From Aspidiotus rigidus (Eukaryota > Arthropoda > Insecta > Hemiptera > Diaspididae): 64,000 bases of DNA. The translations under genes were made by a program, and so were the position numbers. The stretch lies in assembly GCA_035079385.1 (NCBI GenBank), contig JAVHKY010000013.1:12150001-12214000 (forward strand), given 5' to 3'. The notes beneath the pieces are model-generated. The model saw nothing but the letters and a program-made list of their open reading frames with translations, made no database searches and was not told the DNA's origin. Shown one piece after another: positions 22,650 to 33,899 of this stretch (positions are counted from its first letter, which is position 1; the number at the start of each line of letters is the position of its first letter).

Positions 22650-22830
22650 AAAATTGAGTCGACTCCCGGTTTTATAGATCGATATGGACCCAAAATCAAT
22701 ACCAATTTTGCATCGATCTGACTGTACAATCTGATACGGTTGCATGCTCGTAATTGAGGTTAAGCATGAGTCGAACCTTGGTATTGGATTTTAAAATCGA
22801 CTGGAAATTAATGTCCAAATTGCGTCGAGT
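22650..22830 (-). repeat. TCGA-family repeat copy, inverted relative to 27.2 kb
   Basis: Read as reverse complement, 'gattttaaaatccaatacc', 'gactca', 'atcaga.tgt' and further words match 27,216-27,310 in the same order. TCGA tetramers are frequent here. The N-terminal and C-terminal parts of a 173-residue minus frame overlap it. Confidence 0.5.
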
Positions 22831-23217
22831 CAACCAATGCTGCTCTGGTTGAGCATGATTGAGATTCTCAATGGCGCTTATTTTATGATTAAGAATAGCA
22901 TTCTGTCCGCAAGTAGCAAAGTTATCGAACACATAGAACGCTTCAAGAGTTCTATACAATTGGTAGGAGTGAGACGAGGAAAGAAGATACGTCGGTCTGA
23001 GAAAGGATGCAGGCGTAGCTTTTTGGCAGGAGTTTCTGGTTGAAAAGGATTCAGAGTAAAGACTGTAATTTCTTTGAGGGTTGAACGCATCAGAAAGGTA
23101 TTCCAGAAGATTGGTTTGCTTTGGGGGGTCTGATATTTTGATGACATAGAAAACAACGTGAGTACCGGGTGCGTTAAATGTTTGGGTTTCTTGCTCATAT
23201 GAGATGGCTTCAGACAA
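22696..23217 (-). CDS. Hypothetical 173-residue ORF, doubtful
   Basis: This is one of the longer frames outside the transposons. Its last third lies in a TCGA-family repeat, where a related peptide (LKSNT..RL) is also read from 27,109-27,333, so that part reflects DNA repeat homology. The first two thirds have no domain, signal peptide or membrane segment that I recognise. A second minus frame (22,878-23,198) is open over the same DNA, which argues against coding. Probably spurious. Confidence 0.12.
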   Translation of the reverse strand: MSEAISYEQETQTFNAPGTHVVFYVIKISDPPKQTNLLEYLSDAFNPQRNYSLYSESFSTRNSCQKATPASFLRPTYLLSSSHSYQLYRTLEAFYVFDNFATCGQNAILNHKISAIENLNHAQPEQHWLTRRNLDINFQSILKSNTKVRLMLNLNYEHATVSDCTVRSMQNWY

Positions 23218-23219
23218 GT

Positions 23220-24884
23220 TTGGATAACCCGATGGTCATTTTTTGAAATATAGTATGATTTGGAGAACCTATGATATCCATCACCAAAGGCAACCTACAG
23301 GTGAAAGAACCAAAGTGTCAGTATCATATATGTACGAATCTTAAAAGTCACTGAGTGTTTCAATTTTAGCATCAATTTGCGTAAATTTTGTGGTTGATTG
23401 TCGTGCTCGGGGAAAGTCTTACACCCCTCAAGACGTCGGTCAAAGAGGCCGAGTTCGAGACCAAATGAGGAGATTTAATGTTTAAACAATCGGTCCGGGA
23501 ATTTAGGAAGGAGGTAGTTAGGAGAGGAAATGAATGGGTCGTATCGGAGTATTATTCTTATGCACTTTAGGCAACCCGCAAACGAGGGGGTATGAGGTTA
23601 GGAACAAGGAGGGCTAGCCCTACGAGTAGACCGTGCAGCTATTCTGGGAGAATGCAAAAGGTAAACTGTACCTAATGTGGCAGAACATCTCGCGACGGGT
23701 CTGATGGTCATTCTACCACAAGGAAATCTCTCACATTAGCAATACAGAAAATCGACCACTGTAATCATTTCTTAAAAATAATCTCTCCATTGATTTATAT
23801 ATCGTTTGTCCGGTCATTCTGATACCCGCGTTAATTATCTACAGCAAGTACCTGGCAATGCACACGTCCAACGATAGAATTACTCCAAGATAAATCAAAA
23901 TTTAATAGCGTGAACGTATCTAACTCCACGTTTCTCTCGTTAGTAACCGTCGGTTCGATTCGACATCGTTCTCTTCTCGTCACATCTATCGTATGCATAG
24001 AAAGATGACGTGAACCCACACACGAAGAAGTTGCGAGAAAAATTTGTTTTTCATCAAAATTTCTCGACAAAAGTCCTTCGCCTTCAAACAGAACTACGGT
24101 ATAGAGAAGTTGCTCGTATTTCAGCGCTATAACTTTTCCCTTCGCAATACTCAATTGCTACTTCACAAACATCTGAGAAAAAAAAAAAAAAAAGGTAGGA
24201 AAGTGAAAAGAAGAGATTCAAAAGCTTTTCGAGAGGTTCTTATAGACAGGCGATAGAGCGTAATTTGAAGCCGACGCTCGAAGGTAGCGAATTTCCGACG
24301 ATTCGAGAATGTTAATTTAAGCGAAATTTTCGCGCGCGCGTGATATCCAGCTTTAAGGTCAGTGTTTATTTACTTTTCTCCGCAAATTATTTTCCGTGAA
24401 GTCTGATAACGCAAGTTTATTGAAAGTGATATAATAAATAATATACAGCATTCACAAGGTAGGTACAATATGGGAGCGCGAGTATATTTTGAGTACGGTA
24501 TTCTATTTTAAATCGCGTCAAAATATTCGTACCAGCCGGTACCATTCGCGACTATGTTGGTAAATCCAGTGAATCATGAGTTACCTCGTGTAAAATAGCA
24601 ATCAGTCAACCTATTTCGAATTGGAAATGAGAAAAAATTGAGAGTTGTCAGATTTCATATTTGCGTGAGATAGCACAGAAGAAACTGGACGAGGCGAATA
24701 ACCATGAGAACATGATGTACATTCTTTAACGTTGAATCTCGTCGACACAAGTGCCGAGTCGAACACATAAGAATTTTTCTTACCATTGATGTAAAGAATT
24801 AGATATGAAGGACGAGTAAGGTGAGAAAAAGAATAGAATTTTCCGCTAAAATCAAGAAACTCCTTGGAAACCCGTTGAACCAAG
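23220..24884. other. Intergenic, nothing recognised
   Basis: Only short ORFs are present (23,831-24,154 minus; 24,611-24,952 minus running into the TCGA block). An A run lies near 24,179-24,193. No gene evidence. Confidence 0.4.
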
Positions 24885-25060
24885 TCGACTCTTACAATTG
24901 AAGTCGATGTGACGTCAAATCGACCAATTATTTCAATAAGTAATCGAAACAAATTTGACGTCGATTTCCAGTCGAAATAGTTCCGGGGTATGTTGACCGT
25001 AAATCGACGGCAAACGACTGGATATCGACGTCAAATCGACTTGCTGGTTTCCAATGTATG

Positions 25061-25360
25061 GCTCAAAGTCGACGTCGTTATCAAGTCGATCTAAGGTGAA
25101 CGGTTTTCTACGACTTAAGATCGATGTCGTTATCAAGTCGATTTTGGGTGAACAGTCTACTACACTGCTGAAATTTGACGTCGTTACCAAGTTGATTTGA
25201 GGTACGCGTTTTTCTACCGACTCAAAATCGACCCACATTCGACGTTGTTATCAAGTCGATTACTGCATGGCTCAGAATCGATATCGTTATCAGGTCGATT
25301 CAAAGTACATAAGTTTTTGTTCACCTTACGTCGACGTCGGTATGACATCGATTTTGTGGC
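25061..25360 (+). repeat. Degenerate tandem array, about 53-bp unit
   Basis: The phrase GACGTCGTTATCAAGTCGAT or a close variant starts at 25,071, 25,123, 25,177, 25,241, 25,280 and 25,333, with spacings of 52, 54, 64, 39 and 53. Between them, words like 'ggtgaac..tttttctac' recur. This is the most ordered part of the TCGA block. Confidence 0.65.
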
Positions 25361-26647
25361 TCGACCGTTAAGCTCTCTTCTCAAAAATTTAGTATAATTA
25401 TTAATCCCTCCTTAAGTAACCGTGGATAAATAACTTATGTGCGAGTAGTAAAGTTACAGATATGGAGTCCAAATCAAGTCGACATCATCAAACAGAATTC
25501 AAAGTTATTGTCGACTAAAAATCGACGTAAATTTCGATTCGACTTTTTCAAATTTTTTATCGACTAGAAGTTGACTCAATTACGACACCCACCGTGAGTC
25601 GACGTACAGTCCATTTTTGGTCACCATTACGGCCCAACTAAATCGACACAAAATCGACTTCGATTTTAAGTCAATATTGTAGTTGACCATTTGTTGCCGT
25701 CGACATCGGGTGCACGAATTGTTCACATTTCACTCATATTGATCACATTTCTCATAGCTTAAGAGTCGATGTCGAAATGTAGTCAACATGATATTGTATA
25801 TAATGTTTTCCTAGTCTACGATATTTCGACTTCAAATCGACGTCATTATGCAATCGATTTACCTTTAAAATCGACAGTATTCTTGATGGGCTTTGGTAAA
25901 GATGTCGATTTGACGTGGAATCTTAGTCGACTTTGAGTCGATATTGCCTATGACTCGAAACCGACCCTAAATCGACGGTCGACATGGTTCAACGGGAATA
26001 TGTATGATGAGATGGGGTATTCGATGACAAAACTTTTAAGCAACCTGCTAAGGCTGATAACATGAAGAACGATGCCGGATTGGTGAAGCCAGAAGACCAG
26101 ATGAATATTGTACTCTGGCAGGAAAAGCTGGTTCAGGAGAAATTTAAGATTGATGGCTCTCCTTAGGAATCCATTAGCTAGCTAATCCCCCCTGATAAAC
26201 CAAGTCAGCATCAACCTGAAATCGACATAACATTCACTTCTTTGAAAGTCTTGTCCGAAATCGTGTCGATGTACTGTTGGAGCGACTGCTCGTCGACGTT
26301 GATATGCATGGAGTGAAAAATATCGGTTCCATTGCAACTCATTCGTCACGTGGATTTTAAATCGACTTCGAATCTACATCTTTAAATTTACAATTGACCG
26401 AAAATCAATTGAACGCGTCTCCAGCAAAAAGCCCTAACTTGACTTTTGCCTTTTTTCATTTTTTTTTTGCTTTTTTCCATTCTTCATTCATTTCTCCATC
26501 ACGCGGTAGAATGACGTAGCGCTCTCTATTGTAAAAGAGGAGTAAGACATCATTTAAATCTGCAACATCGTCGTCGTCGGAAAAAAAAGAGGTCGTCCAT
26601 CAATAAAAAGTCCTATTGTGTTAATTCCCGTATTGTTATAGGATGTC

Positions 26648-26755
26648 CCAAAAAAGTTATGTAAACAATATTTTTCCACTCACTGTTATTTTTTTTTTTT
26701 TTTCAGTTTTGCCAAAAAAGTTTTGTAAACAACTTTTTCACTCATTATTATCTGT
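26648..26755 (+). repeat. Short direct repeat
   Basis: The sequence 'ccaaaaaagtt.tgtaaacaa' followed by 'tttttcactca' occurs at 26,648 and again at 26,712, separated by a T-rich spacer. Confidence 0.6.
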
Positions 26756-27640
26756 TTTCAATTTTCGTATATTTAAATAGCAAATTTATAAAAAATTTCA
26801 CGTTGTCACTTCAGAGAGAGATTAACACGCAAAAATGACCCCGAAAAAAAGTCATTTCAGACTTTTAAGGACCCTATATATTGTCAATAATTTGATACAA
26901 GGTTCATATTTTGTTTTAATCTCGAATTTAGAACGTACACTCATTGATTTTATTCATTAATCAATCCCCTAGGAGCCATAGTTTTTTGGGTGTAGCGTTT
27001 TAAATCTTGAAACGCGTTTTTCTCAAAACAGGTTTTTTCAAGTTAGGCCCTTCTTCCGAATTGCTCTGTTGAGTCGATCTACAAGTCGATTTCTAGTTCT
27101 CTGGTACAGTGCGCTGGTCAACTTTAAATCGACCTCAAATAGACGTCGATATAAGGGTGTTTGAGAGTTTTAATCATGTTAGACGAGAGCGGCAATTGTG
27201 GAGACGACGTACTTTTTTGTCGACATTAAAATCCAATACCGAGACAAGACTCAAATTTGACTCTAAACCCTATCAGACTGTGCACATAAAATCTAGACAA
27301 TTTCAACGTCAAGTGCGCGTCTTTGGTTTATAAATGACACATAATCGACCAAAAATTGACGTTGATTTTCGGTCGACTCAACTCGATTTCGACAACGGCC
27401 ACGACTCTATGGAAGATGGAACAAAATGAGCCATCGATTTTGAGTCGAATTCTAGTCATTTTCTATCGATTTGTGGTCGAAATTGGAAAATCACCATGGA
27501 CCTGAAATCGACTGCTCTGATGAGTCGATCAACAGTTGATTTGTTGTGCTCTGGGACAGGCGCGCACACAGAAAATTCCTCTGGGGGAGGGTAATGTAGA
27601 GGCTTTCTAATGGTGTCGCATAGAACGATAAAGTATATAA

Positions 27641-28560
27641 CAGGCCTATTCAATTAGTTTTTACCGAGGGCCACTTTTTGTGGTTCGAGGGGCGCGCGGG
27701 CCGCAAGTAAAGAAGAGGGAATAAAAACATGAATTAGAACCATTTAATCATTTAATGTGAGAAATGACACTTCATTTTCTTACATAATTTGATAAAATCT
27801 GGCTCATATGTCGTTAAGGCTACGCGTAAAAAATCTTCGAGATGCTGCTGCGTTAAATTTGCTCGAAACCTGCTTTTAAGTAAATTCATTATGGAAAAGG
27901 CTGACTCACAAATATAAGTTGAGCCGAACATTGTTAATACATTAATACTACATTTTTAAAAAATTGGGTACGCTGTGCGCTCCAAGTCTATCCAAAATTT
28001 TTGCCCATCAATACCTTCATTAAATCTATCTTTTAATACAGACGATTCCCTTAAATCTATTATTTCTAACTGTATTGGTGCCTCTTATTTCTGGAAACAT
28101 TTCTACAAAAATATCTGATATGTTCACGCATACACATGTAAATGGGTTTACAATGAATTTAATAACTTCTTCGTTGAAGTTGAAATCATTAAACCGGCTG
28201 TTAAAATCCTTCTTCAATTGAGTCATGAAATTGAGCATAGTAGGGGTAATGTTATTGGGGGAGGTATACATCGATTTTAAAGTAGGAAAGTGGAGTAATC
28301 TACGCGACTTAATATCCGAAGACAAGAATTCCATTTTTTTTGAAATGCGCGAATTTTGTCAAGTACAGCTAAAATAGGCCTGTCTCTACCTTGCAACTGC
28401 TTATTGAGCATATTCAGGTGATTGAAAATGTCACATAAAAATGCTGCAGCAGAGCGCGGACTAAGGTAATTAAACAAAAAATCCGTGTTGTTCAACCTCA
28501 ATGTAATTTCAGGTTGGCTGCTTCAACAAGTTAAAGAAAGTTGAGCGGGCAACCTTTTCG
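27641..28560 (-). pseudogene. hAT-derived transposase pseudogene (GTF2IRD2/ZBED5-like)
   Basis: Minus-strand frames show the C-terminal half of the hAT-like proteins that include GTF2IRD2 and ZBED5-type proteins. In order: FLCDIFNHLNMLNKQLQGRD with KIRAFQKKW, then LLHFPTLKSM, LKKDFNSRFNDFNFNEEV, VNPFTCVCVNISDIFVEM, and finally CESAFS-type remains and LTQQHLEDFLRVALTTYEPD near 27,800-27,850. Frames change at least three times and stops intervene, so it is dead. The boundary near 27,641 ('caggcctattcaa') looks like a hAT terminus next to a GC-rich 'ggcgcgcgggccgc' stretch. The N-terminal half, including any BED finger, is missing; the other end could not be found. Confidence 0.6.
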
Positions 28561-28579
28561 CAATGCAACGACCACAGCA

Positions 28580-28870
28580 CACCTTATTTAAGTGTGAAGC
28601 GTCGAGGCGTCAGCGAGGTAAGCTCAGTTAGTCTTTTCAAGAGGCTGGAGTCGGGGCGAGTAGTCTGATAGTCACCATGCTAGGTTCCGAAGAAGCATGG
28701 AACCAAGTGTCTGCATGGCAGCCACAGTCATGAAGAAGAAGATGGACCTGGAATGGAATAGGTATGGCCTACTTGACACTCCAAGTAAAGACATGTATGT
28801 ATGCAGAAGAGGAAGGTTAATTGAACTCGAAGAGAAGAAGAAGAGACTCCATCAATGATCTACTATATCT
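28580..28870 (+). pseudogene. Possible C-terminal tail of an R1-like ORF2
   Basis: A frame reads MLGSEEAWNQVSAW, then shifts to MAATVMKKKMDLEWNRYG and IELEEKKKRLHQ before a stop near 28,857. The W..V..(A)..VM..K pattern resembles the extreme C-terminus of R1-clade ORF2 proteins. It is short and frameshifted, so the call is tentative. Confidence 0.3.
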
Positions 28871-29199
28871 AAGTTGTTGTTGTGTATTCTAAAGTTTTGC
28901 GTGTCTGGAGCCACTGCAGCTTAGCAGTTGCCAAGAAGAAGAGGGGATTCGCCAAGGAGATTCTTCCAACATTGAAATTATACCCGTAAGGGTCGATCCC
29001 GGTGTTGGAGGAGACAAAATTAATGCATTCGCGACCCGCACGCATTCCACATGGAAGACGGGCGGGCGGAGCTGCACATGCAAGAAAAGTGAATCACGAT
29101 TCCCTAGCTCAAATCGCATCTAAAACGTCTGCGCAAAATTTTAAAAGAGAAAGGTAGAATTCTGCAGACAAAATATTGTTCCAAATTTGGCACAGGATC

Positions 29200-29320
29200 C
29201 GATGCGGATGTCCTAGTGGATGACCCTCTCCATCACAAGTCAGCACTTCCATCTGAAGGCGACCGGACTCGTCATAGAAACGAGAGGTCGCGAGTTCGAT
29301 TCCCACTCGAGCCTGAAGAT
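29200..29320 (+). mobile_element. tRNA-derived SINE relic
   Basis: An A-box-like TGTCCTAGTGG (about 29,209-29,219) is followed by a canonical B box GAGTTCGATTCC (29,292-29,303) inside 'ggtcgcgagttcgattcc'. The A-B gap of about 75 nt is longer than in a tRNA gene, so it is a SINE head or a degraded tRNA with an insertion, not a functional tRNA. The antisense frame 29,109-29,330 (ARVGIELATSRF) is the usual spurious ORF over such promoters. Confidence 0.45.
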
Positions 29321-29344
29321 TTTTCGTCATATTTCCTCTTCTAA

Positions 29345-29550
29345 TATAATTCTGGGTGTCAGCTCAATTTCGACGTCGAATATGAATCGATTGTAAAAAA
29401 GAGAGGTCGATCCTGAGTAAACTTACAGTCTCTTTGGATCACTTTGCAGTCGACAATGGGCTGAACTGAATCGTCTATAGTCAATTTGGAATCGATTCGG
29501 CGTCCCATCGACGTCGATTTGAAGTCGACATAGTTCATCGGGAGAGAGAA
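29345..29550. repeat. TCGA-family patch
   Basis: TCGA words recur as in 24,885-27,545 ('tttcgacgtcgaatatgaatcgat', 'gcgtcccatcgacgtcg' and others). It lies directly after the SINE-like segment. Confidence 0.5.
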
Positions 29551-29559
29551 ACTCTTTCC

Positions 29560-30680
29560 TTAATATTGGCGACGAGCCATCAACCATTTAAAGGCATTGC
29601 TGTGTAAATATTCTCATCAAGTACACGAGCTCCGTACAATTTTTCACATACGCCCCGCAAACGGGATAATTTTTTCTCACAATTTTGATGGATTGGAACA
29701 TTAGAGTATAGCATTAAGTAAAATTTATTATTCGGCAATAATAGACAACGGTTATGACATTGCTAACGCACCGCAGGCGTTCCCCACAAAAATTGAAATT
29801 AAGTCGGAAATTACGTCATTTCGCAATTTGGCGCATTGATTCATTGATTTCATTTTCAAATTTTAAGAATCCAAGTAATTTTGGTCACAATAAAAACGTT
29901 GCACTAGGTAACTTCAAAAAGACACTCTTTACCAGTCTGATGCTGAAAAGTATTTAAGATTGAACTCGGGCGTACACCGATCAAAGAACCTTGGATGAAA
30001 GACTCCTGACGAACTGCAGTTTCCAAGATTATATCGAGGGAATCAGACTACAACGAGTTGTCATATCGCGTTAAAAAAAAAAGGAGAGGCACATCACCTT
30101 GGAAGAATGTATCGAACGTATTTCATTAGATTTGGTTACAGACGATGTAATATTATCAATCATAATGATATGCGTTAATACTGTATAGATGTGCTATTTT
30201 TTCTTTGCATTCTATCGATTTTACGAGCGTTTAGGAAAATGACCTTGCACTACGAAACTTTACTACAATGTAAAACGGAATATGCAAATTATGGGAAGCA
30301 TGCACATTTCCTCAATCCTAGGCATCAGAACTTGGCACCTATCTGTAGCAATAATCTCCGACAGATAAAATTTACATTTTTCTCATCATCTATTTTCTGG
30401 ATCGATTGTAACATCTTACGCTCACATAACAATCGATCCTCCAATTTTACGTAATTTTTTCCCCTTTCTGGATATCAACATCTAGAATTATTTTCTGGAT
30501 AAGCCAGTGTGTAATCTCATGGTGTGCCGGTTCAGTGATTCGCACTTTGGTCATTGTTGGGTAGCACCAACGGAACACCTGTCACGGTCCAATAAGCTAC
30601 GCTCATTTATATGACCCTCAGGAGTGGAGATGATGTGCTGCTACAGTGACGCTCCACAAAGGAGTCACATCAGCGAAACA
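29560..30680. other. Intergenic, nothing recognised
   Basis: Short ORFs only (29,754-29,957; 30,191-30,454). No structure that I can defend. Confidence 0.4.
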
Positions 30681-30687
30681 ATACGCC

Positions 30688-30821
30688 CAGGCGCGGATCC
30701 ACGGGGGCAAAAAACAACAACAAAAAATCTGTAGTATCGAAGAAAATGTAAAAAAAAAAGTTCTTCAGACTTTTTTTTGGATTATTTCCCCTCTCAAAGT
30801 GATCGTCTGGATCCGCACCTG
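30688..30821. mobile_element. 134-bp MITE with 14-bp TIRs and 6-bp target duplication
   Basis: The left end CAGGCGCGGATCCA (30,688-30,701) and the reverse complement of the right end, CAGGTGCGGATCCA (30,808-30,821), match at 13 of 14 positions. TACGCC directly flanks both sides (30,682-30,687 and 30,822-30,827). Termini of CAGG.GCGGATCCA type are common in insect hAT-like MITEs, but hAT duplications are normally 8 bp, so the superfamily is uncertain. The inside is A/T runs without coding capacity. Confidence 0.75.
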
Positions 30822-31319
30822 TACGCCGGGGCATAGAATGTTCTTCAACTGTGACGCCGATGTGCCGGTCTTGAAGAAATTACACTACTCGCAGACAATG
30901 TTTAATTTATCTGATAAGACCAAAAAAGTATTTTTCCATTTTGACACCGTACGTCAAAGAAGAAATTTCTATTGTGCCAATGAATAATTGAACACAATTG
31001 AAGAAGTGGTCTTGAAAAAAAAAAGGAAGGTATTCCAAAAATTACTACTCGTACGCTATCGCCCTCCTGAACAGACGCACCGATGGTAGATACGCCTTCA
31101 GCCGTTGCAGTTACCTTAGCCGAAATGGGTTTGTTGGCGCCTGGCGGATACAGAATAGAAGTAAGTTCCATATGTACTTAGCGTAAGGTCCCAACGTACT
31201 TTTTGAAAGCCTTATGGCAGGATCTTCACGGCTTTATGACCAAGAAGAGAGAGAGGGAGTAATATTCGAGTATTTTACCTCGAGTCATGTCTGTCACATT
31301 AAAAAACTGTGTGAGAGTT

Positions 31320-31470
31320 CCTTTTTTTGGGGGGGTGGCTGGAGGAGATTTTTCCTCCCTGTAAGAGGAGAGTTTCATACGCTATTGCGACACTTTACTC
31401 CGAGCATTAGATCCCACATGCCCCATAAAACAGGTTCTCTGCCACCCCTCGTTCAACTCTGTTAAAGAAC
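31320..31470 (+). repeat. R-family copy
   Basis: Contains a 'gggggggtgg' stretch, TTTTTCCTCC words and the end 'gatcccacatgccccataaaacaggttctctg', which parallels 22,555-22,630 and the R core end. Confidence 0.55.
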
Positions 31471-31479
31471 CCATGAGTT

Positions 31480-32810
31480 TTATTTACTGCGCAGGATAAC
31501 AATAATTATCTGACAGCGAGGCACTATTTTGTGTTCCGATTGGACACGAAAAACTTGAAGTGGTTCAACATACAAAATCAAACCTTCCAAGTCATCAGGA
31601 TCGACCTCGCAGAAATACCAAAGTCAGACGATAACGTTTACCGAAACAGGCCCTTGTCAGAAAGGAACAAAGGACCATCCCATCCGCCTCCTCAACTTCA
31701 GAAGTTAGACCGACAAGAGAAGGAAACGTCTTGTACAAATTGAAATTGCGTCTTTTGAATACAGTACGTTTCACTTCATTCTACAACGAGAAGTTGAATC
31801 TCATATCGAAGGAGGGATACTCCAAGAAGAAAACTTCAATTGCAAAAACCGGCGCTTTCGCGGTTCAATAATCATCATCCAGGAAGACTTGCTCATTAGT
31901 TCTGATTGTTTTTCTTAATCTCCATTTTAAAAATGGTCGTTTTTAACACTCACGCTTCGAGCTCGAACCGTACAATGGTCAAAGAGATGGGTGATATTAC
32001 AAAGTCAAGATATGGTGATCCCCTCGCAGACCGTCACATAAAATCGAAAGTCGACATTTTAGACTCGTTGCACCAAGTCGCGCTTGCCCTGTAGCCTAAT
32101 ATCGAATATCCCATGATTAAACTTAGAAAGTGAACTAGATAATGTCAAGGATGCCAACGAAAATGATACCTATCGAAAGGAATATCGCCTTCAAGAAACA
32201 GAAAATCAAGATCCGAGAAATAAATTGAACGAACTTCAACTGATCACCAGAAGATATGCAATATGCATACCCAATCAAGTTACATTATGCTGCGGAAATA
32301 TTCCCAGTACGATATTTGTCTTCCGTCGACGAAGCCCAGTAGAATCCACTAGCAAGTCTAATAATGATTGATCCAAATGCTAGAGTTAATTACCTCTATC
32401 ATATAGTACGCTAATTAAGCGTTTGAGTCAGAGAAGAGGGGCAAGTTCAAAACTGTTTAACCTTCGAGATCTCGATTCCATGCTCACACAGTGGGGGTGG
32501 AGGTTCATAGTACGCAACCAGAGCATGATCTGTATTTGCGGTCCCATGTGAATCGTGTGCATCATCATCTGTGCGGTGACCATTCCTCTATTACGATTAA
32601 AAGAGCTTCAACTACTTCGAAGATAAAACTAATCACATTACGGTTTGTACGAGCGAAATTTCCGCCAATTTCAAAGTAATATTAATTTTTTTGCTTTAGT
32701 ACGTAAAACCACAATATTTGGCGTAACTGCCTGATTTTACAGGAGTCGGCACGCAATAACACAATCGTAATAAATATATTTTACTACCGATAAAATAAGT
32801 TTATTTTCGC
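31480..32810. other. Mostly unassigned; degraded protein-like frame near 31.9-32.3 kb
   Basis: A plus frame 31,906-32,094 and its continuation show KSKVDILDSLHQVALAL and, after stops, LESELDNVKDANENDTYRK and NKLNELQLITRRYA. This is charged and helical, reminiscent of the ORF1-like coiled coil at 15.2 kb. I cannot name it. The ORF 31,531-31,743 has no recognised motif. Confidence 0.25.
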
Positions 32811-33492
32811 AAATGCATACGTCATCTTCGCAGCCACAAGAAAATACTGTAGTTCGTTGTCTTCTGACGGGATCGAGTCACTACATTTTCAAACGAATAA
32901 AATCAAATTTGGCAGAAGCTAAAAATCTTGAAAGCTTCGCACGCTTTTCGCTGAGTATTATTTTATATTGTCTGTCTTCAAATTTGTTCAGCAACCTGCT
33001 TTACCACCTCGGTAACCTTATTCTTATCATTGTACCGTAAAAAAAGGGGAAAAATCAAAGAAAGTATAAGTAATGCTCATAAAAATTAATAACGTTTTTA
33101 TTATTGCTTCAATAGTCTAAATAGTTTGAGAGTTACAAGCGTAGGAAAGATAAGCTTATCAAAAATGAACCGAGGTCGTCACACTTTCAGTCGAAGATGG
33201 TCACTTTCTTTTACATTTCCACTCCATTTCATTCACAAACGATTGCAACAAAAAACTATTTTACGACTATTGAAATTTTCGTCAAGTACAGTGGGGCGAC
33301 ACAAGTAAGCCGCGACAGTCCCAACCTTCATTCAAACTCATCTCTTCAAAAAATCTGCTTATATTTAATCGACAGAGATGCTCGCGATGACATTTCATTA
33401 CAACAAATAATATTATTTCTTTCAAAAATTGAATGAAATTCACTGAATGTATATCGTGTAAATACTTCCTCTTGATTTGTATCGATTTGAAG

Positions 33493-33633
33493 ATGGATCC
33501 GGAACGGAAGAGAGGTACCAAAATTCGTTTTAAATTACTTCGCCCAACTACGATATGCATTGTCTTGTGGTTGGTGTTATTGTTTATTTTACTTACACAG
33601 TCATTGAAGTGGTCAACGATGAGTCATCCTTGA
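33493..33633 (+). CDS. Short candidate signal-anchor ORF
   Basis: From the ATG at 33,493 the frame encodes 46 residues: a basic N-terminus (MDPERKRGTKIRFKLLRP) followed by a hydrophobic segment of about 18 residues (CIVLWLVLLFILLTQSL), then a stop. The arrangement is that of a type II membrane protein start, so it could be a first coding exon whose reading continues by splicing before the stop. I find no convincing donor in frame and no following exon. The overlapping frame 33,555-33,878 (107 residues) is unrecognised. Upstream, CAA-GTAAGC near 33,302 is a good-looking donor with no partner. Confidence 0.2.
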   Translation: MDPERKRGTKIRFKLLRPTTICIVLWLVLLFILLTQSLKWSTMSHP

Positions 33634-33899
33634 TTTACTCGATTTTCAAGAGTTACCGAAAATCATTAACAAATTACCACTTCAAGAATACGAGCGAGAC
33701 CGATAAGTCGAAGTGCGCCAACCAAATAAGTACTAACACGTTCCATAATTTTTTGAATTTCCTACCTTTCTGTGATTTAGTTGCAGCTTCCTACAGAACC
33801 GAACCGGCACGTGAATTCGCTACAATTTGTCATAGACGTGAACAACCATTCATAAATCGAAATCCGTCAATAATCTGAAATCTTATTATTTCCTCGTTC

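Larger units (their letters stand above)
24885..27545. repeat. TCGA-saturated repeat block
   Basis: Short words built on TCGA (AAATCGAC, GTCGATTT, GACGTCGTT) recur on both strands. By hand I count roughly forty TCGA in 24,881-26,000, against about four expected for this base composition. Density falls in 26,430-27,050 and rises again to about 27,540. Shorter patches of the same kind lie at 22,650-22,830, 29,345-29,550 and in a GALNT intron (62,600-62,930). A stretch near 26,040-26,170 reads like protein (KADNMKNDAGLVKPEDQMN) and may be a captured coding fragment. Confidence 0.65.

Noticed and set aside
24611..25397. Minus and plus ORFs of 66-113 residues across the start of the TCGA block
   Set aside because: Stops are scarce because of the motif composition; peptides are repetitive (for example SRLPS, DVDFE) and overlap each other.
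29109..29330. Minus ORF reading ARVGIELATSRF
   Set aside because: Typical antisense ORF across a tRNA-like B box; not a gene.
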